From the NCBI GenBank assembly GCA_965262585.1, contig OZ253546.1, positions 992,001-1,056,000 on the forward strand: DNA of 64,000 bases. Direction: 5' to 3'. Source of the DNA: JAHRAW01 sp965262585. Its GTDB lineage: Bacteria > Pseudomonadota > Gammaproteobacteria > Arenicellales > Poriferihabitantaceae. The notes below the pieces were generated by a model. It worked only from the letters and a program-made list of their open reading frames with translations. It had not been told where the DNA came from and did not search any database. Made by a program: the position numbers and the translations under genes. Of this stretch, positions 51,701 through 60,995 are shown in pieces; the stretch's first letter is position 1, and every line of letters starts with the position of its first letter.

Positions 51701-52492
51701 TCACGGCGAAGGTTGGGCTAGGAGACTGGAGCGCAGGGATGCGGATTTCCAGCCGACTGCAAATCCATTGGGATGCCGAAGGTCCACGGAACGCATGGCG
51801 GGAAATTCCGCCATCAGTCGGTGATGCAACACTTCGATGAATTGCGCGATGCGTGCTTCGGCGTTTTCTTGGGCGACGGTCACGGCGACCGATCCAGGGG
51901 AAAGTTGCAGATGCCATAATCCGCGTGCGTCCAAGCGCAGTTCATCGAGGCGCAACCCCTTGGCGGCGAACCATCCCGACCAACGCCGGAAGGTGTCCCA
52001 CGCCAATTCGCGGTGGCCATCGGGCGCAAACAGCAGCGGCAGGCTTTGTGCCATAGACGCAAACTCCGCTTCGGAACCGGCTTCCCGCTCCACCGCATCG
52101 CCGGTGGAATGCAGCCAGTGATGCGCGCCCCACTTTGCCACCGGTCGCACCTCTACTACCTCCACCACCAGCGTGGCGGGCCACTGTCGGCGTACCGAAG
52201 CGCTGAATACCCACGGCAGTTCCTCGACCAGTGCTTCGATGCGGGGCAAACTCACGGAGAAATAATTGCCGGAAATAGATTGCGTTGCCAGTGCTTTCAC
52301 GCGCCCGTCATCCACCCGGCTGAAGTGCCCTTTCACCTCGACTGCCTCGATGCGAAATTGCTCCGGGTTGTATAAGCGGTCGGCGACGAACAACGCCCCC
52401 AGCACTAATAGCACCGGCGTGATAATCCACCCCACCACAATGGAGGCGGGCGGACGTCGCATGGAACTGCCGGCAATGGTGTGCGCGCTCAT
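51701..52492 (-). CDS. ftsQ: Cell division protein FtsQ
   Basis: A short cytoplasmic N-terminus, one membrane helix (SIVVGWIITPVLLVLGALFV) and a periplasmic POTRA domain (FRIEAVEVKGHFSRVDDGRV) followed by the beta domain. FtsQ links early and late divisome proteins through FtsBL. The ATG at 52492 overlaps the murB stop (ATGA). In most Gammaproteobacteria ddlB lies between murB and ftsQ; it is missing here. Confidence 0.92.
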   Translation of the reverse strand: MSAHTIAGSSMRRPPASIVVGWIITPVLLVLGALFVADRLYNPEQFRIEAVEVKGHFSRVDDGRVKALATQSISGNYFSVSLPRIEALVEELPWVFSASVRRQWPATLVVEVVEVRPVAKWGAHHWLHSTGDAVEREAGSEAEFASMAQSLPLLFAPDGHRELAWDTFRRWSGWFAAKGLRLDELRLDARGLWHLQLSPGSVAVTVAQENAEARIAQFIEVLHHRLMAEFPAMRSVDLRHPNGFAVGWKSASLRSSLLAQPSP

Positions 52493-53406
52493 GTCGGCCT
52501 TCCGATAATGCGAATTTCCGGCATCAACTCGACGCCGGTGCGCGCCAGCACCTCGCATCGCGCCCGTTCAATAAGCCGTTCGATGTCGTCTGCACTGGCG
52601 GTGCCACGATTGATAATAAAGTTGGCGTGGGTTTCGGAAACCACCGCGTCTCCCTCGCACGCGCCCTTGAGCCCGGCCTCTTCCAACAGCCGCGCCGCAT
52701 GGTCGCCGGGGGGGTTTTGGAACACCGACCCGGCGTTGGCGCTTTGCACCGGCTGGGTGGCGCCGCGCTTCTCCAGCAAACTGCGGATGCGCTGTTTGCC
52801 GTGGTGGTCGGCGGCGATGTCCAACACCAGTTGCCCGCTCAGCAACCAATGGTCGGCGGGCAAATCCACCCGGCGATAGCCGGTGGATATTTCCGAGGCG
52901 CGAAACGTTTTACAGTGACCGGCGCGGTTGACGCATTCCACGCATTCCACCAGATCCCAGGTCTGGCCACCGAATGCCCCGGCGTTCATGGTCAGCGCAC
53001 CGCCGAAGGAACCCGGCACACCGGCCAGAAATTCAGCACCGCCGAGGCCGTGTTCCACCGCCACACGCGCCACTTTGGCGCAGGACACGCCCGCTTCGGC
53101 GTATACCTGATTCGGCGATGAAAATTTCAACGCCGACAGTCCTTTGGAGGTTCTCAGCACCATGCCCGCCACGCCGCCGTCTCGCACCAGCAGGTTACTG
53201 CCGAGCCCAACCCAGCACAGGGGCATGTCGGCGGGCAGTTGCGTCAGCAGTTTGACCAAGTCGGTTTTGTCCGCCGGGGTGTAAAAATAATCGGCGGCCC
53301 CGCCCACTCGCCAACTGGTATGCCGAGACATCGGCTCGTCAATGAGCAGTTGCCCGCGCAGACCGGCCATGAACGCCGGGGCGTTGGATTGGGATGCGGT
53401 CATCAT
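52489..53406 (-). CDS. murB: UDP-N-acetylenolpyruvoylglucosamine reductase
   Basis: MurB reduces the enolpyruvyl product of MurA with FAD and NADPH. SRHTSWRVGGAADYFYTP, GLGSNLLVRDGGVAGMVL, AGVPGSFGGALTMNAGAFGG and GSVFQNPPGDHAARLLEEAG are visible, the last with the catalytic Ser position. 305 residues. It starts inside the murC stop (ATGATG), so 53403 is a possible alternative start. Confidence 0.96.
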   Translation of the reverse strand: MMTASQSNAPAFMAGLRGQLLIDEPMSRHTSWRVGGAADYFYTPADKTDLVKLLTQLPADMPLCWVGLGSNLLVRDGGVAGMVLRTSKGLSALKFSSPNQVYAEAGVSCAKVARVAVEHGLGGAEFLAGVPGSFGGALTMNAGAFGGQTWDLVECVECVNRAGHCKTFRASEISTGYRRVDLPADHWLLSGQLVLDIAADHHGKQRIRSLLEKRGATQPVQSANAGSVFQNPPGDHAARLLEEAGLKGACEGDAVVSETHANFIINRGTASADDIERLIERARCEVLARTGVELMPEIRIIGRPT

Positions 53407-54857
53407 GACGCCCTCGCCACGCTTTCGCGGGATTTTTTTTCTGCGCTGCCGCGAGATTTTTTTCCTGCGCTACCGCACAAGCCAATTTCAGGAAGAGCGC
53501 GGGCGAAGCGGCCGATGTCACCGGCGCCCAAAGTGAGCAGTACATCGTCATCGCGCAGGATATTAGCCAGCGCGTCACCGAGGTCGGCGAGGTTTTCGAT
53601 GAACACCGGGTCGCCGCCTCGTTTACGCAAATCCCGGCACAGCGAACGCCCGTCGGCGCCGGCGATGGGTGCTTCACCGGCGCCGTAAACCTGAGTGATG
53701 ATGAGGGGGTCAATGCCCGACAGCGCGCCCACGAAGTCGTCGAACAAGTCTCGGGTGCGGGTGTAGCGGTGGGGTTGGAACACCACCACCAAGCGTCGCT
53801 TCGGCCAACAATCGCGGGTCGCTTTGAGGGTTGCGATAAGTTCGGTCGGGTGATGGGCGTAGTCATCGACCAACTCGACCTTGCCGTGTTCGATCTCGAC
53901 CTCGCCAAACATCTGAAAGCGTCGGCCAATGCCCGCAAAGCCGGACAGCGCGCGGGTCACGGCTTCATCGCTGATGCCCAACCGCGAAGCGATGGCGATG
54001 GCGGCCAGCGCGTTCAAGACATTGTGCCGCCCCGGTAGCGCGAGTTGGTATTCACCGGCGGGCTCGCCATACCGCTCGACCTCGAAGAAACTGTCGCGCC
54101 CGACTTGGCGAACCTTGACGGCGCGAAAATCCACGCCTTTGGAAAATCCATAACTGACCGCCGGTTTACGCAATTCTTTGGCGATGTCCCGCACCGCCGG
54201 GTCTTCGAAGCACAGCACCGCAAGGCCGTAAAACGGCAGGTTGTGGAGGAAATCCAGGCAGGCTTGCTTGAGGTTTCCAAAATTGCCTGCGTAGGTTTCC
54301 ATGTGGTCGGTGTCGATGTTGGTCATCACCGCCATCTGCGGCTGCAGGTGCAAAAACGAAGCGTCGCTTTCATCTGCCTCCACCACCATATACGCGCCCT
54401 GACCGAGGCGCGCATTGCTATGCACGCTGTTCACCACGCCGCCGACTATGAAGGTCGGGTCGAGACCGGCACTCACCAGCACCGCGGACACCAAACTGGT
54501 GGTGGTGGTTTTGCCGTGGGTACCGGCGATGGCGATGCCCTTGCGAAAGCGCATCAATTCCCCCAGCATCTCGGCCCGTGGGAGCACCGGAATTTTGGCG
54601 AGTCGGGCGGCTGCCAACTCCACGTTGTCGGCGGTCACTGCGCTCGATGCCACCACCGCTTCGGCACCGGCGATATTCCCGGCGTCATGGCCTTTCCAGA
54701 TGCGCGCCCCGGCTTTGCCGAGACGTTCGACGCCAGCGTTGCCGGTGATGTCCGAGCCCGACACCTCAAAACCCAACTCCAGCAGCACTTCGGCGATGCC
54801 GCTCATGCCGATGCCGCCGATGCCGACAAAGTGAATGCGTTTGACGAATTCACGCAT
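53403..54857 (-). CDS. murC: UDP-N-acetylmuramate-L-alanine ligase
   Basis: Adds L-alanine to UDP-MurNAc. RIHFVGIGGIGMSGIAEVLL is the N-terminal Rossmann motif, IAIAGTHGKTTTTSLV the ATP loop, and DDYAHHPTEL the C-terminal domain signature. The C-terminal tail KKSRGSAEKKSRES is encoded by a 24-base tandem duplication (53426-53473). The ATG at 54857 overlaps murG by eight bases. Confidence 0.97.
   Translation of the reverse strand: MREFVKRIHFVGIGGIGMSGIAEVLLELGFEVSGSDITGNAGVERLGKAGARIWKGHDAGNIAGAEAVVASSAVTADNVELAAARLAKIPVLPRAEMLGELMRFRKGIAIAGTHGKTTTTSLVSAVLVSAGLDPTFIVGGVVNSVHSNARLGQGAYMVVEADESDASFLHLQPQMAVMTNIDTDHMETYAGNFGNLKQACLDFLHNLPFYGLAVLCFEDPAVRDIAKELRKPAVSYGFSKGVDFRAVKVRQVGRDSFFEVERYGEPAGEYQLALPGRHNVLNALAAIAIASRLGISDEAVTRALSGFAGIGRRFQMFGEVEIEHGKVELVDDYAHHPTELIATLKATRDCWPKRRLVVVFQPHRYTRTRDLFDDFVGALSGIDPLIITQVYGAGEAPIAGADGRSLCRDLRKRGGDPVFIENLADLGDALANILRDDDVLLTLGAGDIGRFARALPEIGLCGSAGKKSRGSAEKKSRESVARAS
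53426..53473. repeat. 24-base tandem duplication in the murC tail
   Basis: Two adjacent 24-base units (each with a run of T and CTGCG) differ by a few bases and encode the lysine-rich GSAxKKSR repeats at the end of MurC, outside the conserved fold. Confidence 0.7.
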
Positions 54858-55926
54858 GGGCGGCCTCCATACATATCTGCGCCACCCCAAGCGCGGCTTG
54901 CGGGCGCGCCAGCCCCCGTGCCGCTTGCGCCATGGCTATCAAGCCACCACGCTGCCGTTGAAATTCGTCGAGCCAGCGAAGCCATGCGCCGAGGATGAAC
55001 TCTTGCTGGGAGACGAGGCGCGCAGCGGCGTGGGAATGCAGGTAGATGGCGTTGGCGGTTTGGTGATCGCTCACGGCGTGGGGATAGGGAACCAGAATGG
55101 CGGCCACACCGGCGGCGCACACTTCGGCTATGGTCATAGCCCCGGCCCGGCAAATAACTAGATCGCACCACGCATAGGCGCGCGCCATGTTGTCAATAAA
55201 GCCGTGGACTTCGCAACCGATGCCTGCGGCAAGGTAGCGTTCACCGATGGCACCGGCACCGGCCAGCCCGCATTGATGCCAGACTTCCAGGGGCGGATTG
55301 GATGCCGCGCCACGTCCGAGCAGTTCCGGTAAATGTTCGTTGAATACGCTCGCCCCCAGACTGCCGCCCACCACCAGCAAGCGCAACGGCCCGCTTCGTC
55401 CGCTCAGCCGCTGTTCCGGGGGCGGCAGGTCGGCGATTTCCCGGCGCACCGGATTGCCGACCCAAGTGACTTCGGGAATACCCCGTGCGGTAGGGAAGCC
55501 GCTCAGCACCCGCCCGGCGAAGCGCGCCAGATGGCGGTTGGTGAGGCCGGCGACGGCGTTTTGTTCGTGTACTACCAACGGTCGTCTCAGCAATGCCGCC
55601 ACCAGACCGCCGGGGCCAGAGACAAAGCCGCCCATGCCGAGGACGCTGTCGGGACGCCGCCGTAGCATGATCCACAGTGCTTGCAACATCGCCCATCCCA
55701 GCATGAACGGCATGGTCAATCCGCGCAGCAAGCCGCTTTTGCGCAAGCCCTTGATGTGAATGAATCGGAGTTCAAACCCGGCGCGAGGCACTACTTTGGC
55801 TTCGAGGCCGTCGGCGGTACCGATCCACAACACCTCGACATCGTGCGCTCGCAGGCATTCCGCAACCGCCAACGCCGGCATCACATGGCCGCCGGTTCCC
55901 CCGGCCATTATCATGACGCGCTTCAT
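54850..55926 (-). CDS. murG: MurG, lipid II synthase
   Basis: Transfers GlcNAc to lipid I on the inner membrane face. MIMAGGTGGHVMPALAVAEC is the diphosphate loop, GSLGASVFNEHLPELL the second, and ICRAGAMTIAEVCAAGVAAI the UDP-GlcNAc site. The ATG at 55926 overlaps the ftsW stop (ATGA), giving 358 residues; four extra codons upstream are possible. Confidence 0.97.
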   Translation of the reverse strand: MKRVMIMAGGTGGHVMPALAVAECLRAHDVEVLWIGTADGLEAKVVPRAGFELRFIHIKGLRKSGLLRGLTMPFMLGWAMLQALWIMLRRRPDSVLGMGGFVSGPGGLVAALLRRPLVVHEQNAVAGLTNRHLARFAGRVLSGFPTARGIPEVTWVGNPVRREIADLPPPEQRLSGRSGPLRLLVVGGSLGASVFNEHLPELLGRGAASNPPLEVWHQCGLAGAGAIGERYLAAGIGCEVHGFIDNMARAYAWCDLVICRAGAMTIAEVCAAGVAAILVPYPHAVSDHQTANAIYLHSHAAARLVSQQEFILGAWLRWLDEFQRQRGGLIAMAQAARGLARPQAALGVAQICMEAAHA

Positions 55927-57089
55927 TTTTTCCTCCACGCCGTGGCGTAGCGGGCACGGGTGTGGCGGTCTACCGCAAACAACAAGCCGATGGCCGCCAT
56001 GCTACTCAGCAGGCTGGAGCCGCCGTAACTCATCAGCGGCAGGGTTAAGCCCTTGGTGGGCAGCAACCCGGTGTTGACGCCGATGTGGATGGCGGCTTGC
56101 AAGGCGATTAGCAGGCCGATGCCTTGCGCGAGAAAACCGCCGAAGTGATGGCCCTGGTCGAGGGCGCGTTCGGCGATGACGAAAGCCCGCCACAGGAACA
56201 GCACGTATAAAACCAGCACCGCGAAGATGCCCACCGCGCCGAGTTCCTCGCCGATTACCGCGATGAGAAAATCGGTACCGGCGTGGGGCAGATAAAACAG
56301 TTTCTGGATGCTGTTGCCGAGTCCGACTCCAAACCATTCGCCACGGCCAATGGCAATCAACGCTTGCACCAGTTGGAGGCCGCTATCGAAAGGATCGGCC
56401 CAGGGGTCGCGATAACTTATCAGCCGCCGGACGCGATACGGCTCCATCCACACCAGCGAAGTCATCAATGCTCCGGCGATGCCGATGCTGGTGAAAAAAT
56501 ACCACAATCGCACACCGGCGAGAAACATCATGGCGGCAACGGTGGCGGTAATCACGGCGGTGGCGCCGAAGTCGGGTTCGAGAAACAACAAGATGCCAAT
56601 CACGCCCACCACCAGCCCGACGTTGATGACCCCGACCCGGAAGCGGTGCAAGTGGTCGCGCTTGCGGGCAAAATAATCGGCGAAGTAGATAATCACGACT
56701 ATTTTCATCGCCTCTGACGGCTGTATTCGCATCCCGCCGATGTCAATCCAGCGTAGGCCGCCGTTCACTTCGATGCCGATGCCGGGAATCAACACCGCCC
56801 CCAGCAGCAGCAAGCCCACCGCCAGCAGCCCACGGGCGGAGCGTTGCAGCCATTCGAGTTTCACCAACGCGGCGATAGCCAGCAATAGCACCCCCAGCCC
56901 GACGTGCACCAACTGCCGGATCAGGTGGTGAAAATTGAGTTCCAGGGTGGTGCTGTTGGTGGCGATGGAGGCCGAATAAACCATGACAATTCCGATGCAC
57001 AAGAGCGCGGTCACGGTCGCCGCCAACACGCGGTCGTACGCAACGCCGGGCACCGCACGACGTGCTTGCAATACATTCGCGGCGGTCAT
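55923..57089 (-). CDS. ftsW: FtsW, SEDS peptidoglycan polymerase
   Basis: A ten-segment SEDS membrane glycosyltransferase that polymerises septal glycan with FtsI. IGIVMVYSASIATNS, FLEPDFGATAVITATVAAMM with the catalytic Asp region, and TGLLPTKGLTLPLMSYGGSS are the recognisable blocks. 388 residues. It overlaps murD by four bases (ATGA). Confidence 0.97.
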   Translation of the reverse strand: MTAANVLQARRAVPGVAYDRVLAATVTALLCIGIVMVYSASIATNSTTLELNFHHLIRQLVHVGLGVLLLAIAALVKLEWLQRSARGLLAVGLLLLGAVLIPGIGIEVNGGLRWIDIGGMRIQPSEAMKIVVIIYFADYFARKRDHLHRFRVGVINVGLVVGVIGILLFLEPDFGATAVITATVAAMMFLAGVRLWYFFTSIGIAGALMTSLVWMEPYRVRRLISYRDPWADPFDSGLQLVQALIAIGRGEWFGVGLGNSIQKLFYLPHAGTDFLIAVIGEELGAVGIFAVLVLYVLFLWRAFVIAERALDQGHHFGGFLAQGIGLLIALQAAIHIGVNTGLLPTKGLTLPLMSYGGSSLLSSMAAIGLLFAVDRHTRARYATAWRKK

Positions 57090-58459
57090 TGTTCCACCTC
57101 CGCCACCAGTCGCTTGAAGGCGAGGCCGCGCTGTTGGTAATTTTCGAACTGGTCGAAACTCGCGCAGGCCGGTGAGAACAACACCACTTGCCCGGCCACC
57201 GGATCAACTTGTTCTAGGTCGGCTTGTTCTAAGTCAACTCGAGCGAGGTCGGCGGCGATGGAAACGGCGTGTTGCAAGTCGCGCGCCCGGGAAATTTCGC
57301 TGTGGCCGGCGATGGCTTCGGCGATGCGTCCGGCGTCTCGACCAAACAGAACCGTGTGGCGCACCCGCTCGCCCACCGGGGCGCGCAGTGGCGTGAAGTC
57401 CGCGCCCTTTCCAAGCCCCCCGGCGATGAGGATGAGGCCCTCGCCGAAGCCCCGCAGAGCGGCGGCGGTGGCGCCCACGTTGGTGGCTTTGGAATCGTTA
57501 ATCCACTTCACGCCGTTGATCTCCGCCACCAGTTCGCAGCGGTGTTCAAGGCCGCCCCAGGCGAGAGCGGCGTCCACCATCGGCGGCGTGACGGATACCC
57601 CGGCGGCGTCCACCAACGCCAACGCCGCCAGCACGTTGGCGATGTTGTGCTCGCCGTGCAACACCATTTGCTCCACCGCCGCCAGCGTCGACGAGCCACG
57701 GCATAAGAATTTGCCTTTGTCCGTTTCGATGAGGCCGTAGTGGCGGCCCGCAGCAGGGCGATCAAGGCCGAAGGTGACGGCTTCGGGATGAGCGGACAGC
57801 AACGCCGCCGAAAACTGATCGTCTCGGTTCAGCACGCAGGTTGCGGCGCCGGTTAAGATTCTCGCTTTGGCTTGGATGTAGCGTTCCATCGCTTGATAGC
57901 GATCCATGTGATCTTCGCTGAGGTTTAATATCCCGGCGGCGGCGGCGCGTAGGCTGTGGGTGGTCTCCAACTGGAAACTGGACAGTTCCAACACATAAAA
58001 ATCCGGGGTTGGTTGCTCCAATAATTGCAACGCCGGAATGCCGATATTGCCGCCGGTCAACACCCGACTCCCGGCGGCTTTCAGCACTTCCCCCACCAGC
58101 GTGGTGACGGTGGACTTTCCGTTGGAACCGGTAATCGCAATCACCGGCGCGGCGGCGTTTTCCGCGAATAACTCGATGTCGCCAATCAAGGTATGCGCCT
58201 CGGCCACTTCATCTATAGCGATGCCGGGGCTAATCACGATGCGGTCGAAACGGTCGAGCCCGGTGGACGGCAGGCCGCCGGTGATGATGTTGACTTGCGG
58301 ATACTGCTCGCGCACCCGCGCAAGGTTCGGCGCCAGATCACGGGAATCCGCCACGGTGACTTTCTCGCCCCGCGCACACAGGTATTCCACCACCGAATAC
58401 CCGGTCTTGCCGAGCCCCAGCACCAGCGTCGAAAGCGCCGAATGAGGTTGCGTGGTCAT
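57086..58459 (-). CDS. murD: UDP-N-acetylmuramoylalanine-D-glutamate ligase
   Basis: Adds D-glutamate. TLVLGLGKTGYSVVEYLCA, VIAITGSNGKSTVTTLVGEV and NLSEDHMDRY are Mur-ligase motifs of the MurD type; GVKWINDSKATNVGATAAAL is the C-terminal region. I prefer the ATG at 58459 (457 residues) because the motif then begins at the usual distance; an ATG at 58483 would add eight residues. Neither has a clear Shine-Dalgarno. Confidence 0.95.
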   Translation of the reverse strand: MTTQPHSALSTLVLGLGKTGYSVVEYLCARGEKVTVADSRDLAPNLARVREQYPQVNIITGGLPSTGLDRFDRIVISPGIAIDEVAEAHTLIGDIELFAENAAAPVIAITGSNGKSTVTTLVGEVLKAAGSRVLTGGNIGIPALQLLEQPTPDFYVLELSSFQLETTHSLRAAAAGILNLSEDHMDRYQAMERYIQAKARILTGAATCVLNRDDQFSAALLSAHPEAVTFGLDRPAAGRHYGLIETDKGKFLCRGSSTLAAVEQMVLHGEHNIANVLAALALVDAAGVSVTPPMVDAALAWGGLEHRCELVAEINGVKWINDSKATNVGATAAALRGFGEGLILIAGGLGKGADFTPLRAPVGERVRHTVLFGRDAGRIAEAIAGHSEISRARDLQHAVSIAADLARVDLEQADLEQVDPVAGQVVLFSPACASFDQFENYQQRGLAFKRLVAEVEQ

Positions 58460-58506
58460 CGAAAGGGCCTGATTTGATTGCATGATTCGACGGTGATTGC
58501 GTCCAC

Positions 58507-59589
58507 TCAGCGAATCTTCAGCGTCGCCAGTCCCACCAGCACCAGAATCAGGCTGATGATCCAGAAACGCACGATGACTCTGGGCTCGGGCCAGCCCTTG
58601 AGTTCGAAGTGATGGTGCAGGGGTGCCATGCGAAAGATGCGGCGTCCCATCAATTTGTAGGAGGCGACTTGCAAAATCACCGACACGGTTTCAATGACGA
58701 ACACGCCGCCCATGATGATGAGCACGATTTCCTGACGCACCACCACCGCGACTATGCCGATGGCGGCGCCCAGAGAAAGCGCGCCGATGTCGCCCATGAA
58801 CACTTGCGCCGGATAGGTGTTGAACCACAAAAAGCCGAGGCCGGCACCGACCAAAGCGGCGCAGAACACCAGCACTTCGCCGGCGCCTGCGATATACGGG
58901 ATGCCGAGGTAACCGGCGTAAATTAAATTGCCGGTGGCGTAGGCGAACACGCCGAGGGCACCGGCCACCATTACCGCGGGCATGATGGCGAGGCCGTCGA
59001 GGCCGTCGGTGAGGTTGACGGCGTTGCTGGTGCCGACTATGACCAGCCAGGTAAGCGCCACGAAGCCCCATCCCAGCGGCAGCGCAACATCCTTAAATAG
59101 CGGCACCAAAAGCGCGGTCTCGGCCGGGGATTGCGCGGTGTAGTATAAAAATAAAGACGCCAGCAAGCCGACTACGCTCTGACTCAAGAATTTATTGCGG
59201 GCGCCCATGCCACGAGGGTTTTTGTCCACCAGTTTACGGTAGTCATCAATCCAGCCGATGACGCCGAAGGCCGTGGTGGTGATTAGAATCGCCCAGATAA
59301 AACGATTGGTGAGATCTCCCCACAGCAAGGTCGCCGCCACCACCGAAAGCAAAATCAAGCCGCCGCCCATGGTCGGCGTACCGACTTTATCAAAGTGGGT
59401 CGGCGGGCCGTCCACGCGCACCGTCTGGCCGATCTGATAGGCGCTCAACTTGCGAATCATGGACGGACCGAACACGAAGAAAATCGAAATGGCGGTGAGC
59501 ACTCCGCAGATTCCGCGAAAGGTCAGGTAACGGAACACGTTGAAAAAACCGTATTCACGAGACAGTTCTTCGAATAGCCATGTCAGCAT
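58507..59589 (-). CDS. mraY: MraY, phospho-MurNAc-pentapeptide translocase
   Basis: Makes lipid I from UDP-MurNAc-pentapeptide and undecaprenyl phosphate. GTPTMGGGLILLSV, NLTDGLDGLAIMPAVMV with the catalytic Asp pair, and MAPLHHHFELKGWPE are all present among ten membrane segments. 360 residues. It overlaps murF by seven bases. Confidence 0.98.
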   Translation of the reverse strand: MLTWLFEELSREYGFFNVFRYLTFRGICGVLTAISIFFVFGPSMIRKLSAYQIGQTVRVDGPPTHFDKVGTPTMGGGLILLSVVAATLLWGDLTNRFIWAILITTTAFGVIGWIDDYRKLVDKNPRGMGARNKFLSQSVVGLLASLFLYYTAQSPAETALLVPLFKDVALPLGWGFVALTWLVIVGTSNAVNLTDGLDGLAIMPAVMVAGALGVFAYATGNLIYAGYLGIPYIAGAGEVLVFCAALVGAGLGFLWFNTYPAQVFMGDIGALSLGAAIGIVAVVVRQEIVLIIMGGVFVIETVSVILQVASYKLMGRRIFRMAPLHHHFELKGWPEPRVIVRFWIISLILVLVGLATLKIR

Positions 59590-60995
59590 GACGAATCCTC
59601 CTCCGGCTTTACCATCAACCCGGCGACCACCCGCTCCATGGCCGCCGCACGGGAACCTTTAACCAGCACCGTCACCCCTTCGGCAAGCAACGGCTCAAGA
59701 TGTTCGAGCAGCGATGCCATTACAGTGAAGTGTTTGGCGCGTGAACCGAAACCGCGCACATAACTTTGCGTGGCGCGATCTTCTTTGCCGCCGAGACACA
59801 ATAAGTGTTGGATGCCGCACTGCTGTGCATATGCGCCGACTTCATAATGAAACGCATCGCTCTGTTCGCCGAGTTCGGCCATTGCCCCGCATACGGCGAT
59901 GCGCTCGCCGTCAAAACCGGCAAGCACCTCCAACGCCGCTTTGACGCTTGCCGGATTGGCGTTGTAACTGTCGTCAATAACCAGCGCGCCGTTGAGGCCG
60001 ATGCGGGGGCGTAGCCGGCCGTCGATGGCAGCGAAGGATTCCAACCCTGCCTTGATTTGTGCTATGCCGATACCGGCGGCGGTGGCGACGGCGGCGGCGG
60101 CGGTCGCGTTCAGTACATTGTGTCTGCCAAGTATTGGTAGATGCACTCGTGCGCGTTTGTCTTGTGCTTTGTTTTGTGCCTCGCCAATACGCAATTCAAA
60201 TTCGCTGCCTTGCGCGCCCACGGAAATATCGGCGGCCATGACGTCGGCGGCCTCGCGGATTCCAAAACTCAACACCCGCACACCACCGGTGTCGACACAC
60301 CGCCGCCAGTGCTGATAAAACGAATCATCGGCGTTCAACACGGCACAACCATCGGCGGCGAGGCCACTGAAAATTTCCGCCTTGGCATCGGCTACGCCTT
60401 GCAGATCGGTCACGCCTTGCGCGGCAAACCCGGCGAGGTGCGCTGCGCCGACGTTGTTGATGAGCGCAATATCAGGACGCGCCAATCCGCTCAGGTAGCG
60501 AATTTCGCCGCGCCGGTTCATACCCATCTCGATGACCGCGTGGGTGTGATGCTCGCGCATGCGCAGCAGCGTCAGAGGCACGCCCCACTGATTGTTGAAA
60601 CTGGCGCGGGGGGAAAGGCAGTCGCCGCGTTGGTTAAAAATGGCGGCAATCAGCGAGGTGACCGTGGTCTTGCCATTGCTTCCGGTCACCGCCACCAGCG
60701 GCTGCGTAAAGCGGCTTCGCCAGTCGGCGCCGAGTTGGCCGAGGGCTGCGGTGGTGTCGCGCACCTTGATTTGCGGCATACCATCGTTCGAAACCTCGTT
60801 TGACACCAGCGCGCCAACTGCGCCGTGGTCGCCGGCCTCGCGGATAAAGTCGTGGCCGTCTCGTCTCTCTCCGGCGATGGCGACGAACAAATCGTCGCCG
60901 GCAATGCGCCGCGAATCAATGGTTACGCCACCAAAGCGACGGTCTGCTCCGCGCAGTGTGCCGTGCGTGATTGCCGCCGCCGCGGATAGGCGCAT
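59583..60995 (-). CDS. murF: UDP-MurNAc-tripeptide-D-alanyl-D-alanine ligase
   Basis: Completes the pentapeptide. GVTIDSRRIAGDDLFVAI, VAVTGSNGKTTVTSLIAAIF, VIEMGMNRRGEIRYLS and IDDSYNANPASVKAALEVL identify MurF. The ATG at 60995 overlaps the murE stop (TGATG); a GTG one codon earlier could also be used. Its D-Ala-D-Ala substrate needs Ddl, which is not encoded in this cluster. Confidence 0.96.
   Translation of the reverse strand: MRLSAAAAITHGTLRGADRRFGGVTIDSRRIAGDDLFVAIAGERRDGHDFIREAGDHGAVGALVSNEVSNDGMPQIKVRDTTAALGQLGADWRSRFTQPLVAVTGSNGKTTVTSLIAAIFNQRGDCLSPRASFNNQWGVPLTLLRMREHHTHAVIEMGMNRRGEIRYLSGLARPDIALINNVGAAHLAGFAAQGVTDLQGVADAKAEIFSGLAADGCAVLNADDSFYQHWRRCVDTGGVRVLSFGIREAADVMAADISVGAQGSEFELRIGEAQNKAQDKRARVHLPILGRHNVLNATAAAAVATAAGIGIAQIKAGLESFAAIDGRLRPRIGLNGALVIDDSYNANPASVKAALEVLAGFDGERIAVCGAMAELGEQSDAFHYEVGAYAQQCGIQHLLCLGGKEDRATQSYVRGFGSRAKHFTVMASLLEHLEPLLAEGVTVLVKGSRAAAMERVVAGLMVKPEEDSSC

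Noticed and set aside
54045..54998. Long plus-strand open frame (about 317 codons) antisense to murC and murG
   Set aside because: Typical GC-rich antisense shadow: composition is His/Arg/Gly-rich with no domain, and the opposite strand carries well-conserved MurC and MurG.
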